A stretch of 64,000 nucleotides of DNA, taken from contig OX352766.1 in NCBI GenBank assembly GCA_947095585.1, positions 21,194,939 to 21,258,938 on the forward strand, written 5' to 3'. Position numbers and translations under genes: made by a program. Source of the DNA: Nephrocerus scutellatus (taxonomy: Eukaryota; Arthropoda; Insecta; Diptera; Pipunculidae). The notes beneath the pieces were generated by a model. It was not told the origin of the DNA. It did no database searches and was given only the letters and a program-made list of their open reading frames with translations. Every line of letters starts with the position of its first letter. The first letter of the stretch is position 1. Shown here piece by piece: positions 19,906-33,000 of this stretch.

Positions 19906-22329
19906 ATGTATTTATGAATGTTTCGCAGACTTGGTAAAATCACTGAATTTTAGCATTTGTTATATTTTTTCTTCTTATTCGGGTAACAAAAATACAAAAA
20001 AAAATATTAAATTTAAAAATTAAAACATAATAGATAACACGCCCGTCTTGCCGAAATTCTCAACTTTTTCTCTAAAATACAAAGCACAAGTCCTAGTGCT
20101 AGTGCAGAAGCACATGGAAAAAAAGAAAAAAAAAACCCAAACTGAGCCAACCTCACGCGGCGGTGCTTGCCTATTGACTGCCACTTGTTTGATTTTTTTC
20201 TTTCCTTCTCGTCGCTTGTCTACCCCATTGGAAACAATTTAGAGACAGAGTGCGCTGTCGCACAGTGATGGCAGGAAGAAAGTGATGAACTCACATCGCC
20301 TGACTTTGCGGCACCATTCCTGCGCTGGAGTATTTGCTAACCAACGGCACCTGCGACCTTCGTTTGGTGTTGTAAGCGTAATCATTTTCGTTCTCTCTTT
20401 TTTTTTTTGAATTTCTGTGACTTACACAGCCGTTGAAGCCAAGTAATATGCCTCACATGATTTAACTGCGTATTTTCGGGACTGGAATTTTGGGCAACCA
20501 ACAGAATGTGTAACATATTTTTTTCTTTCCTGCAAATTCTGTTGGTTTGGTTACTACCCAAAAAAAAATCAAACCGCAGAGAATAGGGTGTGTTCCAATT
20601 ATGTCGCCACTTCACCATTTGTGTCCAAAAATGTACATGCTTAACACAAATGGTTGCGAGATGCAACGCCTTGGGCCGCAATGGTCTGTCGCACCGAATA
20701 TTATTATTATTAAGCGTAGTTCTTATATAACAACAATACTATTTTATTATTCCACTAATAACAAAAAAAAGCAAAGTTCAAGAGCACTATTTGAATAACT
20801 TTCATCAATTCGCTCGTTACAATAGTGTCACATACCTAGATTTCTAAAACGAGAAATTTACAGTTTGACATCTAAGATAAGAAATGTTGAAAATTCAAAT
20901 TGAAATCCAAATATCCGAAATGACACTCTTCCAGAAAAAGTTTACTATATTTATATTTACCACTTATTTTCAGCAATTAAAAATTTATGAAATTACAGTC
21001 ATGACATTTTTGCAAGGGCGTTGAAACTATTAACAGCATTTTTTACTGTTTTATAATTACTCGTAAGTTTCAGCTACTTATCTAACATACCTGGTAGTTA
21101 ACTGAATCTTAAGTTGATTGGCTAATTATTTTTAATTTAATTTGCATATCTTTGTGAGCAACATCGAATTGGAAATAGTTCTCATCGCATATTAAAAATG
21201 AATTAGTTAGCTATGCGGTATTTAAAAAAACTGCCAAATTTAGTTCATTTTTAAACGTGACTGACTGACTGACTAACTGAGATGAATAAAGTGGAAATAA
21301 GAATAACAATAAAGCCAAATTCTATTCCCTATTAAAACAAAAACGATAAATAAATGTCTTATGTAATTAACTGGAGCAGGACAGAATTATAGTAGTCTGA
21401 CAGTTGGAAAATCGGCGCTAAGTGTTAATTAAAAATTATTAAACCACAATGTTAATTAGTTGACTTAAAAGCTTGTCACAAGATATAATTAATATATAAT
21501 CTTATTTTTCTTTAATTAAGTACTTCGTTGCGAGACATATTTCGGCGAAAAGATTTTATTTTAATTAATCAACATTGAAAAAACCATATTTTTAATTAGT
21601 TTTAAGTTTTCAACTTAACTTTGTTTACTGGTCAACTTAGTGTACGCAGTACTGTGCTCTGAACAAAATCACGTAAAACATTTCTTCCTCGTTTTGTTGT
21701 GTTTCAATAAAAGCTTTCATGTCCCGCTTTTGTATATTATAGTAACAATAGTAAATTGAAATTACTTATAAATTAAAAATTAATATCAGCATATGTCGAC
21801 TTCGGCTTTACAGAGATGCCGGTTAAACTAAGTCAACTGTTTTGTCAGATCAGTTGGGACGGAAAAATACTAAGAATTTTGTGCGGAAAAAAGCACTTAA
21901 ATGGTTGAACACCTTGTTCAACCGTTCAGACCGGACGTCAGTCTTAAAAAGGCGTCAATCTTTTCCTTTATTCTGTTCCTATTCCGTTAAGTGGGCATAA
22001 CAAATGTGCCTCTTCACTTTCTACAATTCCTTCTTTCCTAAAGCGGCCGTATTCAATAAGTAGTCCTTCTATCTTAGACGTTAGCTATCTTTTATTCAAT
22101 AGTTGTAAGTCATTAGTAGAAATCTTTAAATTTGAACACCAACGAAGGAGCCGAAACAGATGGATGACGGATTTGTGGTGTAAGATGAGTACGTAACTAA
22201 GCCAAAGTCAAAGATGGACTTCAACGATCTGGCCTGGTATTGAAAAAACCGTACGGTGATAATTCACAAATAAAGTAAACTGAGTTCATTAGATTGACAA
22301 AATTGACCATATTTATAGATGGTGTACCC
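19906..22329. other. AT-rich non-coding stretch
   Basis: No ORF with a recognisable domain, and many homopolymer runs. One hairpin-capable pair (CCAACAGAAT and ATTCTGTTGG) lies at about 20497-20545. A short CTGA run lies at about 21261-21275. Confidence 0.5.
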
Positions 22330-24240
22330 ACCAGGTCATGCAGCCACAGCAGACTGGTCAAACGTCGAAATGACCAGCAGATTGTTATCGACCAACCAGC
22401 TTAATATCTGCTTATATTAAACATAATTGATGGGTATGACTGACAACCAATTAAGGATAATTGGATGTGTATGACGTCGCATCACTCATGTGTGTAACAG
22501 CCAAGATTTCTGCTTATACTGCGTCACTGAAAGTCGGTACTGCAATTTCCAGGCAAAAACGCTAACAGGATATCAATTACTAAAATTAGTTTCAGAGCCA
22601 AATTCTTAGCCATCACCAGGTACAAAGCAGTCAAAATCACAGCTCCTGAAACAGTTACAACAACTTTTATAAAATATTTCTCCACAATCAGTGGCCAATC
22701 AATAAGAAGTAGCATAGTCAGCACCAGCCCGAGGTGCATACAATGGCACCATTATAACTTCAACTTCATGTCTAACATAAATATGTTTCCAAAATGCCCA
22801 ACAGTTAGCCAGATACCGCTACAGTGTAACATCACCATCAAGATTGAAAACTACAGCGTCAGTAGGAGTGTCGTCAAAATTACCACTGTCGACCGATACG
22901 TCAGCAGCAACAGAAACAATTCGGGCCACACACAGACACTCTATCAATCATCGCTGCAACATTTTTCGTCGTCACTTATAGACAACTGGCCTTATAAAGC
23001 CGCATAAGGCAGTAGCTAAAAATTATTTCTCCAGCTTTAGTCACGAGTCACAGTTTCAGGACCAGTTTAAGTTCCATCGCAAATACCATCTCAACTTCAA
23101 CTTCATGAACATAATTCACTACAGACCCTAAATTAGCCACTTAGCGCTAATGTTACCAAACCATCAAAAATTGGTTTTCCAGCATCTGTGACCAATTCAT
23201 CAAGATTCAAAATTCCAGTTCATCGAATCGACAGCAGCAGCAGCAATCGGTGACTGGTGCTGTTCCAAATCCAAACACTCTGTCCGACATCACTACAACA
23301 GCCGCTGTATCCGTCACCCTGCAACAACGTCCGTTGACAAGTATAATCAACTGGCCTTATAAAGCCACACCTCTCATGTGACAAACAGCCAACATTTCTG
23401 GTCATACTCCGTCAACAAAGAAAGTTACAAATAATTTCTCCAGCTTAAGTGGCCAATCCATCAGGATTCACAGTTTCCACCAGTCAGAGTTTAATCGCAA
23501 ATACCATTTCAACTTCATCTTCATCACTATCGTCAAAATCATTAGCCATTAAGCGAACTGTCAGAAATAGTTTCTCCATCATCACAGCTCCAGCGCTGGT
23601 CAGAATGTCATCGAAATTACCACAGTCCATCGATTCCCAGAAAGCAAAATTCCTTCGCCAATAATTAGTGATATTGCAAGTCCAGCAACGTCATCAACAC
23701 TTTCGCTCTGATGGTCATCGATTCAGCACCGCCAGTCAGAGTATCATCAAAAATACCACAATCAATCGAGTTTCTAACTACAATCGCTCTGTATCGCAAC
23801 AACAGTCTCTCTATACTATCGTCCGTCGTTAGATTTAAAGAACTAGAAATAGAAACATAGCATCTCTCGATGCTGCGAAAAACCACGATGAGATGTCAAC
23901 AACTTTGAGAGCAAACTACAATGCCATCAGTAGGTAGGGGCAGTCACCATCATACTTGCTTAACCAGTTACAACAATAGTTACAACAATAGTTACAAATG
24001 TTGCATCAGTGACCAATCCATTAGGATACTCAGCTCCAGCAAAAGTCAACCTTTCCAACTTCAACTTCATCCCTATCAACATTATTCACAACAACCCTCA
24101 AATACCATCGTCCACCGATTCGTCGGCAACAAAATTCCGGCGCTAATTGCTGCTCCAACTCCAGCCACTTCATCCAACGTCACTACCACAGCCTACATCG
24201 CTGCATCATCGTCCGTCGTCAAACCACTGGCATTATAATA
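22330..24240. repeat. Diverged repeat field rich in TCA/ACA codon-like words
   Basis: Related phrases recur at irregular spacing: CTGGCCTTATAAAGCC at 22988 and 23353 (about 365 bp apart), ATTTCTCCAGCTT at about 23024 and 23430, CATCAAAATACC-like words, and CTTCAACTTCATC words at several sites. Plus-strand frames at 23449-23664 and 23921-24238 are Ser/Thr-rich because of these words. I recognise no gene; it may be a decayed tandem array or the remains of a low-complexity coding repeat. Confidence 0.5.
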
Positions 24241-25638
24241 ACGTCCACAGCATCATCTACCATCTCAAACACCACACTGCATTTCCAAAATCAATTGTAA
24301 AATTTTTAGTATGTATATAATGAAAGAAAAATTAAAATAAAAAATTATTTATAAAACGAACAAAAAATAAAAAGAAAAATCAATAAATCGAAAAAAATCT
24401 GTAAAAAATAATTAAAATATTTAAAAAACATGCATGTCAGATCAATATATAAAACAAGACAACCGAAAAATGTGACACAAAATGACACTGAAGACTTAGT
24501 TATAATAATAGCCCATAAGTTATTCATAGTATGAAGTAAAAAAATTAAAAATCCTATGTTACTACGGCTTTTCCTTTATCCTTCAGCGGTAGCTTATACG
24601 CCGTGCTTTTCCTACTTACCTTTCTAACTTTCTGCGGTAATTAAGTATAAGCTTTGCAGTAGTTTTAATTTATTAATTATTTTTAGAACTTGTTTGATGG
24701 ATAGTTAATTTATGATAGGTTTGTATAATTTAGACATATAAAAATAAAACTGAAATAAAGTTTAAGTTTTTAATAAAAACAACATAAAAAACACTGTAAC
24801 ATCGCAAACAATATTAATTGGTATTCCAAATAAAATAACAAGTCTTTAATTTTGTAATTAAAAGAAAATAAAAAATTTAGATTAATAACGAAAATAAATT
24901 AAAAGTTTTTGTTATATCTTATACAAATTTGTTGTGTAATATACAATTTCCATTGTAAACCAAAAACTTAGCATTTTTAATAAAAACAGAATAAAATCTC
25001 TTAAAGTTTATATTACAAACAAAATAAATAATTAATCATTAAATTTATAAAAAAAATTTCTTATATCTAACTTATTGTAAATAATGTAAAAAATAATAAA
25101 TAAAAATTAAATTTGGTATGTTATATTCAATTTATGTATTGCAAACGTTTTTAAATAATAAAAAAATAAACATTTAACAGAAAAATTAAAACCTTAAAAT
25201 CAAATAAAAATAAAAAATTAATAAAACTACAAAAAATTTGTAATAATTTTTATTAAAATTGTGGCCGGGTATTTCCGGAGGGAAATTTATTTCTCCGTTT
25301 AAAAAGGAATCGAAAACGGTAAGTTAAACTTCGAACGGAAGATAGAGAGATGTCATAGCGTAGTACCATAGCATTGTGGTTGAGATGGGTTTTGGAACAA
25401 TCTAGTGTTAACCGAGCTCTGCCCTCTGATTAGTGAAGTGCGTGCTTGATAGACTGTTCTATATCGGATAACCGTTCGTTAGGGCGTAGTTTTTATATAA
25501 AACTACCTGAAATACCCAGCGTTGCCTGGCTGCCCTCACTACACTGTCCCAACTACACTACTTTCTCCAAACTGACCACCAAGATAGTCCTACTCCAAGA
25601 CCCACCTTAAGACACTGCAAACACACTTCCACCACATA
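24241..25638. other. Extremely AT-rich non-coding DNA
   Basis: 24300-25260 is nearly all A and T with many A-runs. 25260-25638 is less biased and contains a phrase about 'CCCAGCGTTGCCTGG' seen in decayed repeats. No gene. Confidence 0.5.
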
Positions 25639-26472
25639 CGAGCAGTCCGTGACTTTTTTAATAAAACACAGGTTTTGGATAATAAATCATTTTATTTTTC
25701 AACATAGTCTCCTTTGAGCTCTATACACTTTGTCCAGCGTTTCTCCAATTATTTTATCCCTTCCAAAAAATAAGATTTGTCGACGTCATCAAAATAGGTA
25801 TTTGTTTGTGAGATATTTTATCGTTGGAGTCAAATATCTTTCCGCCGAGCCATTCCTTCAGGTTTGTAAACAAGAAATAGTCACTTGGGGCTAAATCCGG
25901 AGAATATGGTGGATGAGGGAGCAATTCGTAACTCAATTTAAGGATTTTTGCCATGGTGACTACGCACACGTGCACCCGTGCATTGTCTTGATGGGACATC
26001 ACTTTTTTATTCGCAAAATGTGGTCTTTTTTGCTTCAAATCAATATCGAATCTGTCTTCGCCGGTGACAAAAAAACTCTGGCCATGACCTTGTTGGCTGA
26101 CAGACCCACCTTGGCTTTCTTTCGCGCAGGTTCTCTCGGTGAAACCCACTGTCTTGATTGTTCCTTGGTCTCTGGTGTGTTGTGATGGATCCACGATTTG
26201 TCCACGATTACGAAACGGCATAAAAACTCGTTCGGATTGTGGCTGAACATCGCCAAACACTCCTTTGAAGTGGTCACATACACAAAATTCACTTTTTTCC
26301 TTTTTCGTTAAAATTCACGAGGTTGTCTGCTTTCAATGGCTGTCAAACACAAACTAAATGACGCAGCTTGTTAAAATGGTGACAGGAGTCAACTGTGAGT
26401 CAACTAAAGTATCGCCCTTTTAGTTAAGAGGCGGAAAATTTAAAAAGTCACGGACTTATTGACCCGCCCTCG
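25639..26472 (-). mobile_element. mariner (DD34D), internally deleted
   Basis: TA dinucleotides at 25637-25638 and 26473-26474 flank ends that share the inverted word AGTCCGTGACTTTTT. The right end reads CGAGGGCGGGTCAATAAGTC on the minus strand; the left end lacks about 15 bp of this. The transposase is on the minus strand. Confidence 0.85.
25754..26292 (-). pseudogene. mariner transposase fragment, DD34D
   Basis: The catalytic domain survives in two frames: the first Asp context VDKSWIHHNTPETKEQ (about 26180-26210), the second in HQDNARVH, the third in HPPYSPDLAPSDYFLF, with 34 residues between the second and third Asp, the classic mariner spacing. The N-terminal helix-turn-helix domains are gone, and about 25 residues are missing between MARVF and RFDIDLKQKRPHF. 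It is dead. Confidence 0.85.
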
Positions 26473-27439
26473 TATTTCACCTGTTTCTATCAAATATTTG
26501 AGTCTTTGAGTCAATATCATACAAACTGTACATAGCCACCCACCATGTCAAACCGCTCAACCTCAAGTTTCAGTCATACCGGATAAACTGTGTTCGAGGT
26601 AATCGCGAACAGAACTACAGAAAAACTTTTTTTACATACAGGGTGTCCCCTAATTCGTCAGAGATCATTTGGGAAATGATTCTTGGGTATATTCTAAGAA
26701 AAAAAATCGTTTTAGCTCCAATCTTGACATCAGTTATCGCGAATTTAAGACGAAGCTTACTTTGTTGTGTAGCCTGAGCTATGTTAACGGAAATTGCTCT
26801 GTGAATACTAACGATATTTAAGACTTTATTTTTAGAATAAATACCAGCCTTTGTGACTGCGTTTAAATAAAGTTGATATCTTATTTGAGTCTTCAGATAT
26901 CCAACTTCTATACCGCGTGAGGCCCAAAATTCTTGTGGCCAAATTTTGTTCACATGCCATATACTTTTTTTCCAAATATGATATGAAAGTAAAATGACAA
27001 CAGCAACATCACGCCACCGGACTGGGCAATCACATCGCAGCACGTGACTTAAAGATTTTGCAACGCAAAATGGTAAAAAAGGGCGAGCACGCAGGCGATC
27101 GCTCTCTTGGCCGCTTTCTCTAGTTGGCATTGTGCTGCCCCGCTGCCGGGATCACGCCTCGGTAAGTGCTAGAAAATTGAATCTACATAAATACAACCTT
27201 GCCTTGCATTTCGCAGCGGAAGTCACTTACATATTCGCTGTCGGCGTCACTACTCATCCGCTGCCGACGTCACTGCTCATCCACTGCCGACGTCGTCTAC
27301 CTGCATTCGTCAATTCTTGCCATCGTACAACGTAACATCACGGTGTGGTTGCCCCGCAGGTCTTACGCTGGTACATCTCAGCATATCGCTGCTGACGTCG
27401 TCCACTGCATCTGTCACAATTCTTGCCGACGTATAACGT
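26473..27439. other. Region with an unidentified 171-codon minus-strand frame
   Basis: 27130-26615 is open for 171 codons on the minus strand. I see no domain, signal peptide or family resemblance. Its lower edge begins with CAGGGTGTCCCC, a word often found at transposon ends. 27200-27420 holds short GCCGACGTC-type repeats. It may be chance or a decayed element. Confidence 0.35.
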
Positions 27440-27730
27440 CACTTTAAGCGCGTGCTCACGCATCGCTCAGGATTCAAGCTTGTCTCAGGCTTACGCTTAC
27501 GCATCGCCTAGGGCGCACGCTCGTCATTAGGTTCACGCCCTGAAATCGCTTAGGATTGACGCTCGTCTCAGGCTCCCGCTCGTACATCGCTTAGGATTGA
27601 CGCTCGTCTCAAGCTCCCGCCCGTAAATCACTCAGGATTGACACTCGTCTGAGATTCACGCCCGTACATCGCTCCGGATTTACGCTCGTCTTAGGCTCAC
27701 GCTCACGCATCGTTCAGGCTAGCGTATCGG
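27440..27730. repeat. 41-bp tandem array
   Basis: The core AGGATTGACGCTCGTC recurs at 27552, 27593, 27634 and 27675, 41 bp apart, with earlier, more diverged units from about 27450. It is GC-richer than its surroundings. It sits next to the short module at 27790-27870. Confidence 0.85.
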
Positions 27731-27789
27731 TAAACCAATACATTATAAGTAATAAGGAAAATAAAGAAAATAATTCGAAGAGTCACCAA

Positions 27790-27872
27790 ATAGAAATTTT
27801 ATTGTAACGACCCCTTACCTCTGAACCCTGGTCACGCTGAGTTTACCCCGGCTGGGAAAACTCCTTTACAAC
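27790..27872 (-). repeat. Module M (copy 3), minus strand
   Basis: On the minus strand this reads TTGTAAAGGAG ... CCCAGCCGGGGTAAACTCAG ... GACCAGGGTTC ... GGTCGTTACAATAAAA. It is the same ~72-bp sequence as 47862-47937 and 58276-58350. A tandem array follows in each case. Confidence 0.7.
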
Positions 27873-28629
27873 CTGTTCCAGTTTTCTTGCCTATGCTAAT
27901 TTTTGATTTTGAGATCCATTTTCTCAAGAAAATGTGTAATAAATATAACGTTTTATTAATTTTTTCTTATGGACGTAACAATAATGAAAATAAAAATCAC
28001 CAACAAGTTTGCGAAAAACCTATAGATTTTCCGATAATTGGGAAAAAGCTGCAGGTAAATTTTTTTAGAAAAGGGTTTTTTTTTTGCTTTACGCTTCAAA
28101 GGCTATTTATTTTATGTGTGTACTAAAACAGTTATAACAGATGCCCAAAATGTCCTCCTTGGCACGTATGTGCCTCTTACAAGTTGCAAGCGACATTGAT
28201 ATTTGATACTGTTCTCTTTGCATACGCTGCTGCTCATACTTTTCACGAAGTGGAATTTTTCGTCCCCAGAATAAAACCTTCTATGCAGAAAGCCCAACTG
28301 TACGCATACTAATGCTGTGAAAAAATAACAAAAGCAGCTGTATTTGTATTATTTGAATATAATGTAGAAGATACAAACAGACGCATTTTAGGAAATGGCT
28401 AAAGGAAGAGAGGGAGAAACGTAGGTTGTAGCAGACAGAAACATTTTTTATGGATTTCCAATACATCGAATATTGTTAATTTTTAAGCATTGATCTATCA
28501 ATCAGAAAAGGAGACATTTATTAATAACCAGTTCTTGAGCACTTAAGCGTGTACCTCATAACATTTTAAAAACCTACTGTAGATTCAACTTGACAGCATA
28601 ATTACATTACCCATGAATGTGCATCGCTT
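27873..28629. other. Non-coding stretch
   Basis: AT-rich with short open frames only; nothing recognisable. Confidence 0.45.
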
Positions 28630-28879
28630 TTGACGTGACAACATCTCACTACAAGGTTTAAGGGGTATATGTTCAAAAAGTCGAATGTTTAATGTCGCTA
28701 TTTAACAGATGTTAAGTTACGTTTTGACGTGACAACGTCTCACTCCAAGGTTTAAGAGGGTACATGTTCAAAAACTCAAATGTTAAATGTCACTATTTAA
28801 CAGATGTTAAGTTACGTTTTTAACAGATTTTAAGTAACGTTTTTTAATATCCAATGGGATTTGGTCATGAGAAACTAGA

Positions 28880-29784
28880 GTTTTTGAACAAAGCAATTTA
28901 TCAAGCGATTCGCATGAAATTCGGAATGTAGGACTAATATGTGACTATAGGACTTGTTCCTATGGAAATTCTGGGATCTGGCCAATAGGGCCTGGGATTT
29001 TTGGAACCAAGCCATTTCTCAAGGGATTCGTATGAAACTTGTAATGTAGGACTAATATGTGACTATAAGACTTGTTACTATGGAAATTCTGGGATCTGGT
29101 CAATAGGGTCTGGGATTTTTGGAACCAAGCCATTTCTCTAGGGATTCGTATGAAACTCGGAATGTAGGACTAATATGTGACTATAAGACTTGTTCCTATG
29201 GAAATTCTAGGATCTGGCCAATAGGGTCTGGGATTTTTGGAACCAAGCCATTTCTTAAGGGATTCGTATTAAACCCGGAATAAGATATATAATAAGATGT
29301 GACTATAAGATTTCTTCCTACGGAAATTCTGGAATATGATCATTTTTGTCTGGAATTTCTGGAATAAAGCAATTTCTCAAGCGATTCGCATGAAATTCGA
29401 AATGTAGGACTAAGATGTGACTATAAGATTTCTTCCTATGGAAATTCTAGGATCTGGCCAATAGGGTCTGGGATTTTTGGAACCAAGCCATTTCTTAAGG
29501 GATTCGTATTAAACTCGGAATAAGATATATAATAAGATGTGACTATAAGATTTCTTCCTACGGAAATTCTGGAATATGATCATTTTTGTCTGGAATTTCT
29601 GGAATAAAGCAATTTCTCAAGCGATTCGCATGAAATTCGAAATGTAGGACTAAGATGTGACTATAAGATTTCTTCCTATGGAAATTCTGGAATATGATCA
29701 TTATTGTCTGGAATTTCTGGAATAAAGCAATTTCTCAAGCGATTCGCATGAAATTCGGAATGTAGGACTAAGATGCGACTATAA
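28880..29784. repeat. ~118-bp satellite array
   Basis: AATGTAGGACTAA recurs at about 28925, 29043 and 29161 and then further to 29761, with units of about 118-120 bp, each with CTATGGAAATTCTGG and CAAGCGATTCGCATGAAA words. The array resumes after the MITE to about 30290. Single units also occur at 34340-34530, 37360-37510 and 60010-60270. Confidence 0.9.
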
Positions 29785-30093
29785 AGGCTAAACTATAATG
29801 CAATTTCGCCCCCTTACGTTAAAGTCAAAATCCGACGAAATGCTTTCCAAAGGTTCTAAAGTTTCTCATCCGACCAAAATGTAGTTTTGTCACCTCGACG
29901 AAATAACCTATGACAACTGTCAAGTTTTCTTAAGAAAATGCGCTCGCCAGCGCACATCTAATCGATTGGCAAAGTAACGAAAGTATTGCGAACGCTATTA
30001 TGGGCGCAGCATACATTTTCATTGTATTCGCTTATTTAATCGTCGGGTTTTGACACTAGCGTAAAGAGATGAAATTACATTATAGTTCCGGCT
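29785..30093. mobile_element. Harbinger-like MITE in the satellite array
   Basis: 309 bp with imperfect inverted ends of about 36 bp (AGGCTAAACTATAATGCAAT on the left; AGCCGGAACTATAATGTAAT on the complement of the right). It is flanked by TAA on both sides (29782-29784 and 30094-30096), and its removal restores the satellite word ACTATAAGACTTCTT. A 3-bp TAA/TTA duplication is typical of PIF/Harbinger elements. No coding capacity. The inverted arm carries the same insertion at about 63453-63761. Confidence 0.75.
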
Positions 30094-33000
30094 TAAGACT
30101 TCTTGCTATGGAAATTCTTGAATATGATTATTATGGTCTGGAATTTCTGGAACAAAGCAATTTCTCAAGCGATTGAAATGAAATTCGGGATGCAGGACTA
30201 ATATGCGGCTATAAGACTTCTTCCTATGGGAATTCTGGAGTATGATCATTATGGTCTGGAATTTCGGGAACTAAGCAATTTCTCAAGCGACTCGTGCCTT
30301 TTAATTTAATCGTAATATTGGCCACAACGTCAAAGAATTTCACTCCAACCGCGCGTAAAGATTACACGCACATATTTTTTTAACAGCTCTTATGCTGCAT
30401 GTTGGTCAAAAATTCACTTTTAAGCCAATGCATTAAAGAAAAATCGACTGCGCAGTTTACGCAGCTACTTAAAATGGGATGCAAATAGCAAAATGTAAAT
30501 GTCAAATTGTCGCCCTACAAGCAGACTGTAAGTCGGTTCAAAATATAGCCGCAATTTCGTGCATACCGACTGCCTGCCATTTTTTTGTGCAGCACAAGCT
30601 GCGAAGCTACTTAATTCTTTACAACAGCCGTAGTGATAGTATAGTCTCTGTTCATTTTCCTAACAGTGCTCTGCTCTGCTCTTTCTATCAACATTGTGAG
30701 TGAGTGCTCTCGTGTTTGGTCGTGTAACAGAAAACAATACTACTATAAGTTACAGAAATAAGAGAACAATGCAAAAGAAATTTAATGAGAAATAATTGGC
30801 CTGCATGTTTGAAAAGCGACAATCTTACCATACCATTTTGAAGTATGGGCAGCACTACTCAGTACTCACTACTTTCCTCTTCTAATTTAATTTAAAACTA
30901 CTCAAATTTTTTATGAGTTGAAATCAAAAGCTGCATTACTGTGTTTGGGCAGTAATATGTAATATGCAGCAACTTCACAGTTAGTGGTTATGAACATTAA
31001 AATCAGCTTATAAATTATTTATTCTGTTGTATTTGATGTGATTGATGATCATGTATGTGGTTTCAATAACATACAATCAAGCAGAGCAGAACGAAACAAA
31101 CATATGCAGTAGTAGGCTGCGGTCAAGAATTCAGCCGCTGCGCAGTTTATACTGCATTTTGGTCAAAAATTCAATTTTCAGCCAATGCATTAAAGAAAAA
31201 TCGACTGCGCAGTTTACGCAGCTACTTAAAATGGGATGCAAATAGCAAAATGTAAATGTCAAATTGTCGCCCTACAAGCAGACTGTTAGTCGGTTCAAAA
31301 ATAGCCGCAATTTCGTGCACACCGACTGCCTGCCATTTTTTTGTGCAGCACAAGCTGCGAAGCTACTTAATTCTTCACCGCAACCGTATTGATAGTATAG
31401 TCACTGTTCATTTTCTATCAGTGCTCTGCTCTGCTCTTTCTATCAACATTGCATAAATGATACAGTGCTCTGTGAATGAGAAAAAAAAATACAAATTTTG
31501 TTGCTGCTATTTCCTTTTCTTTTGGCTTAACTTATCCTTAGTATACAGTAAGTTCGATTGCTGGTTTGATTTTTTTAATATCAAGAAGGCGTACCGTACT
31601 CGAAAATTTGAGAATCGCCTAGAGAAAACTATATTTAGAAATCTTCATTTCAGTGTCGTTTGGCATTTTGTGCACATAAGTTTGAATGGTTTCTGCATTT
31701 TTTAATTATTATAAAAAGTATTACAGTAATTTATTTTTGTTATTTACATTAAACAATATTTCCTTGTATAGCAGATAGCAGCTTTAATATATTTAATAAT
31801 AATCTTCTACAAAAAATCATTTTAAACACAGATTTTTTTTATATAAAAATGAAGCTAAATTTAGCATTATAATTTTATTAAGTCTCTCAGTCAAAGAAGA
31901 GATGTTCGATCGTAAGTTGGATGTCTGCCACTGAACAATGAATCTACCATCGACCATTGACTCAACCATCAAATATCATACATGGCATTAAGCATCGGTT
32001 CAAAATAACTATTCGATCATTTACAGAAATAAGAGAACAATGCAAAAGAAATTGAATGAGAAATAATTGGCCTGCGTGTTTCAAAGTGACATTCTTTCCA
32101 TACCATTACCTTTTCTCTTCTAATTTAATTTAAAACTACTCAAATTTTTTTATGAGTTGAAACCAAAATCTCCATTACTGTGTTTGGGCAGTAATATGCA
32201 ATATGCAGCAACTTCAAAGTTAGTGGTTATGAACATTAAAATTCGCTTATAAATAATTTATATATAATGTGATGTGATGATGATGTATGTGATGAGCTAC
32301 GGTGCAAGTCGTAGGACTTGTATTTAGTATAGAAATTTTTAACGTGACAACGTCTCACTACAAGGGGTGCATGTTCAAAAAGTCAAATTTTAAATGTCCA
32401 CTGTTGTGATCAACAGAATGCTCACAGCTCACACTGTTGTGCTCACTGTTAATGTTTTATTATCAAGAAGGCGTACCGTACTTGAAAATTTGAGAATCGC
32501 CTAGAGAAGACTATATTTAGAAATATTCATTTCAGTGTGGTTTTTGCATTTTTTTATTATTATAAAAAGTATTACAGTAATTTATTTTTTGTTATTTACA
32601 TTAAACAATATTTCCTTGTATTGCAGATATTAGCTTTAATATATTTAACTAATAATCTTCTACAAAAAATCATTTTAAACACAGATTTTCACAAAACGAA
32701 ATCCCATCTTTCCGAATTATAATCGTTTAATTCATATTATCTATATATATTAACTATAAACATCCCTTTTTACTGATAGTTTACTATATATAAATAAGGA
32801 AAAAAAATATAAAAGATAATTTTTAACAGCTCTTACTTCTCCTACTACTATCGACGCAACTGCATTACTATGTTTGTGCAGTGATATGATATATTTAATA
32901 TGTACCCACCTCACAATAAATTGTTATGAACATTTAAATCAGCTTATAAATTATTTATTCTGTTGTATTTGATGTGATTGATGATCATGTATGTGGTTTC

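Noticed and set aside
30479..30703. Small frame conserved exactly at 62842-63066 (also 31256-31705 and 61841-62290)
   Set aside because: Identity reflects a recent DNA duplication of satellite sequence; the frames have no domain and are broken in the other copies.
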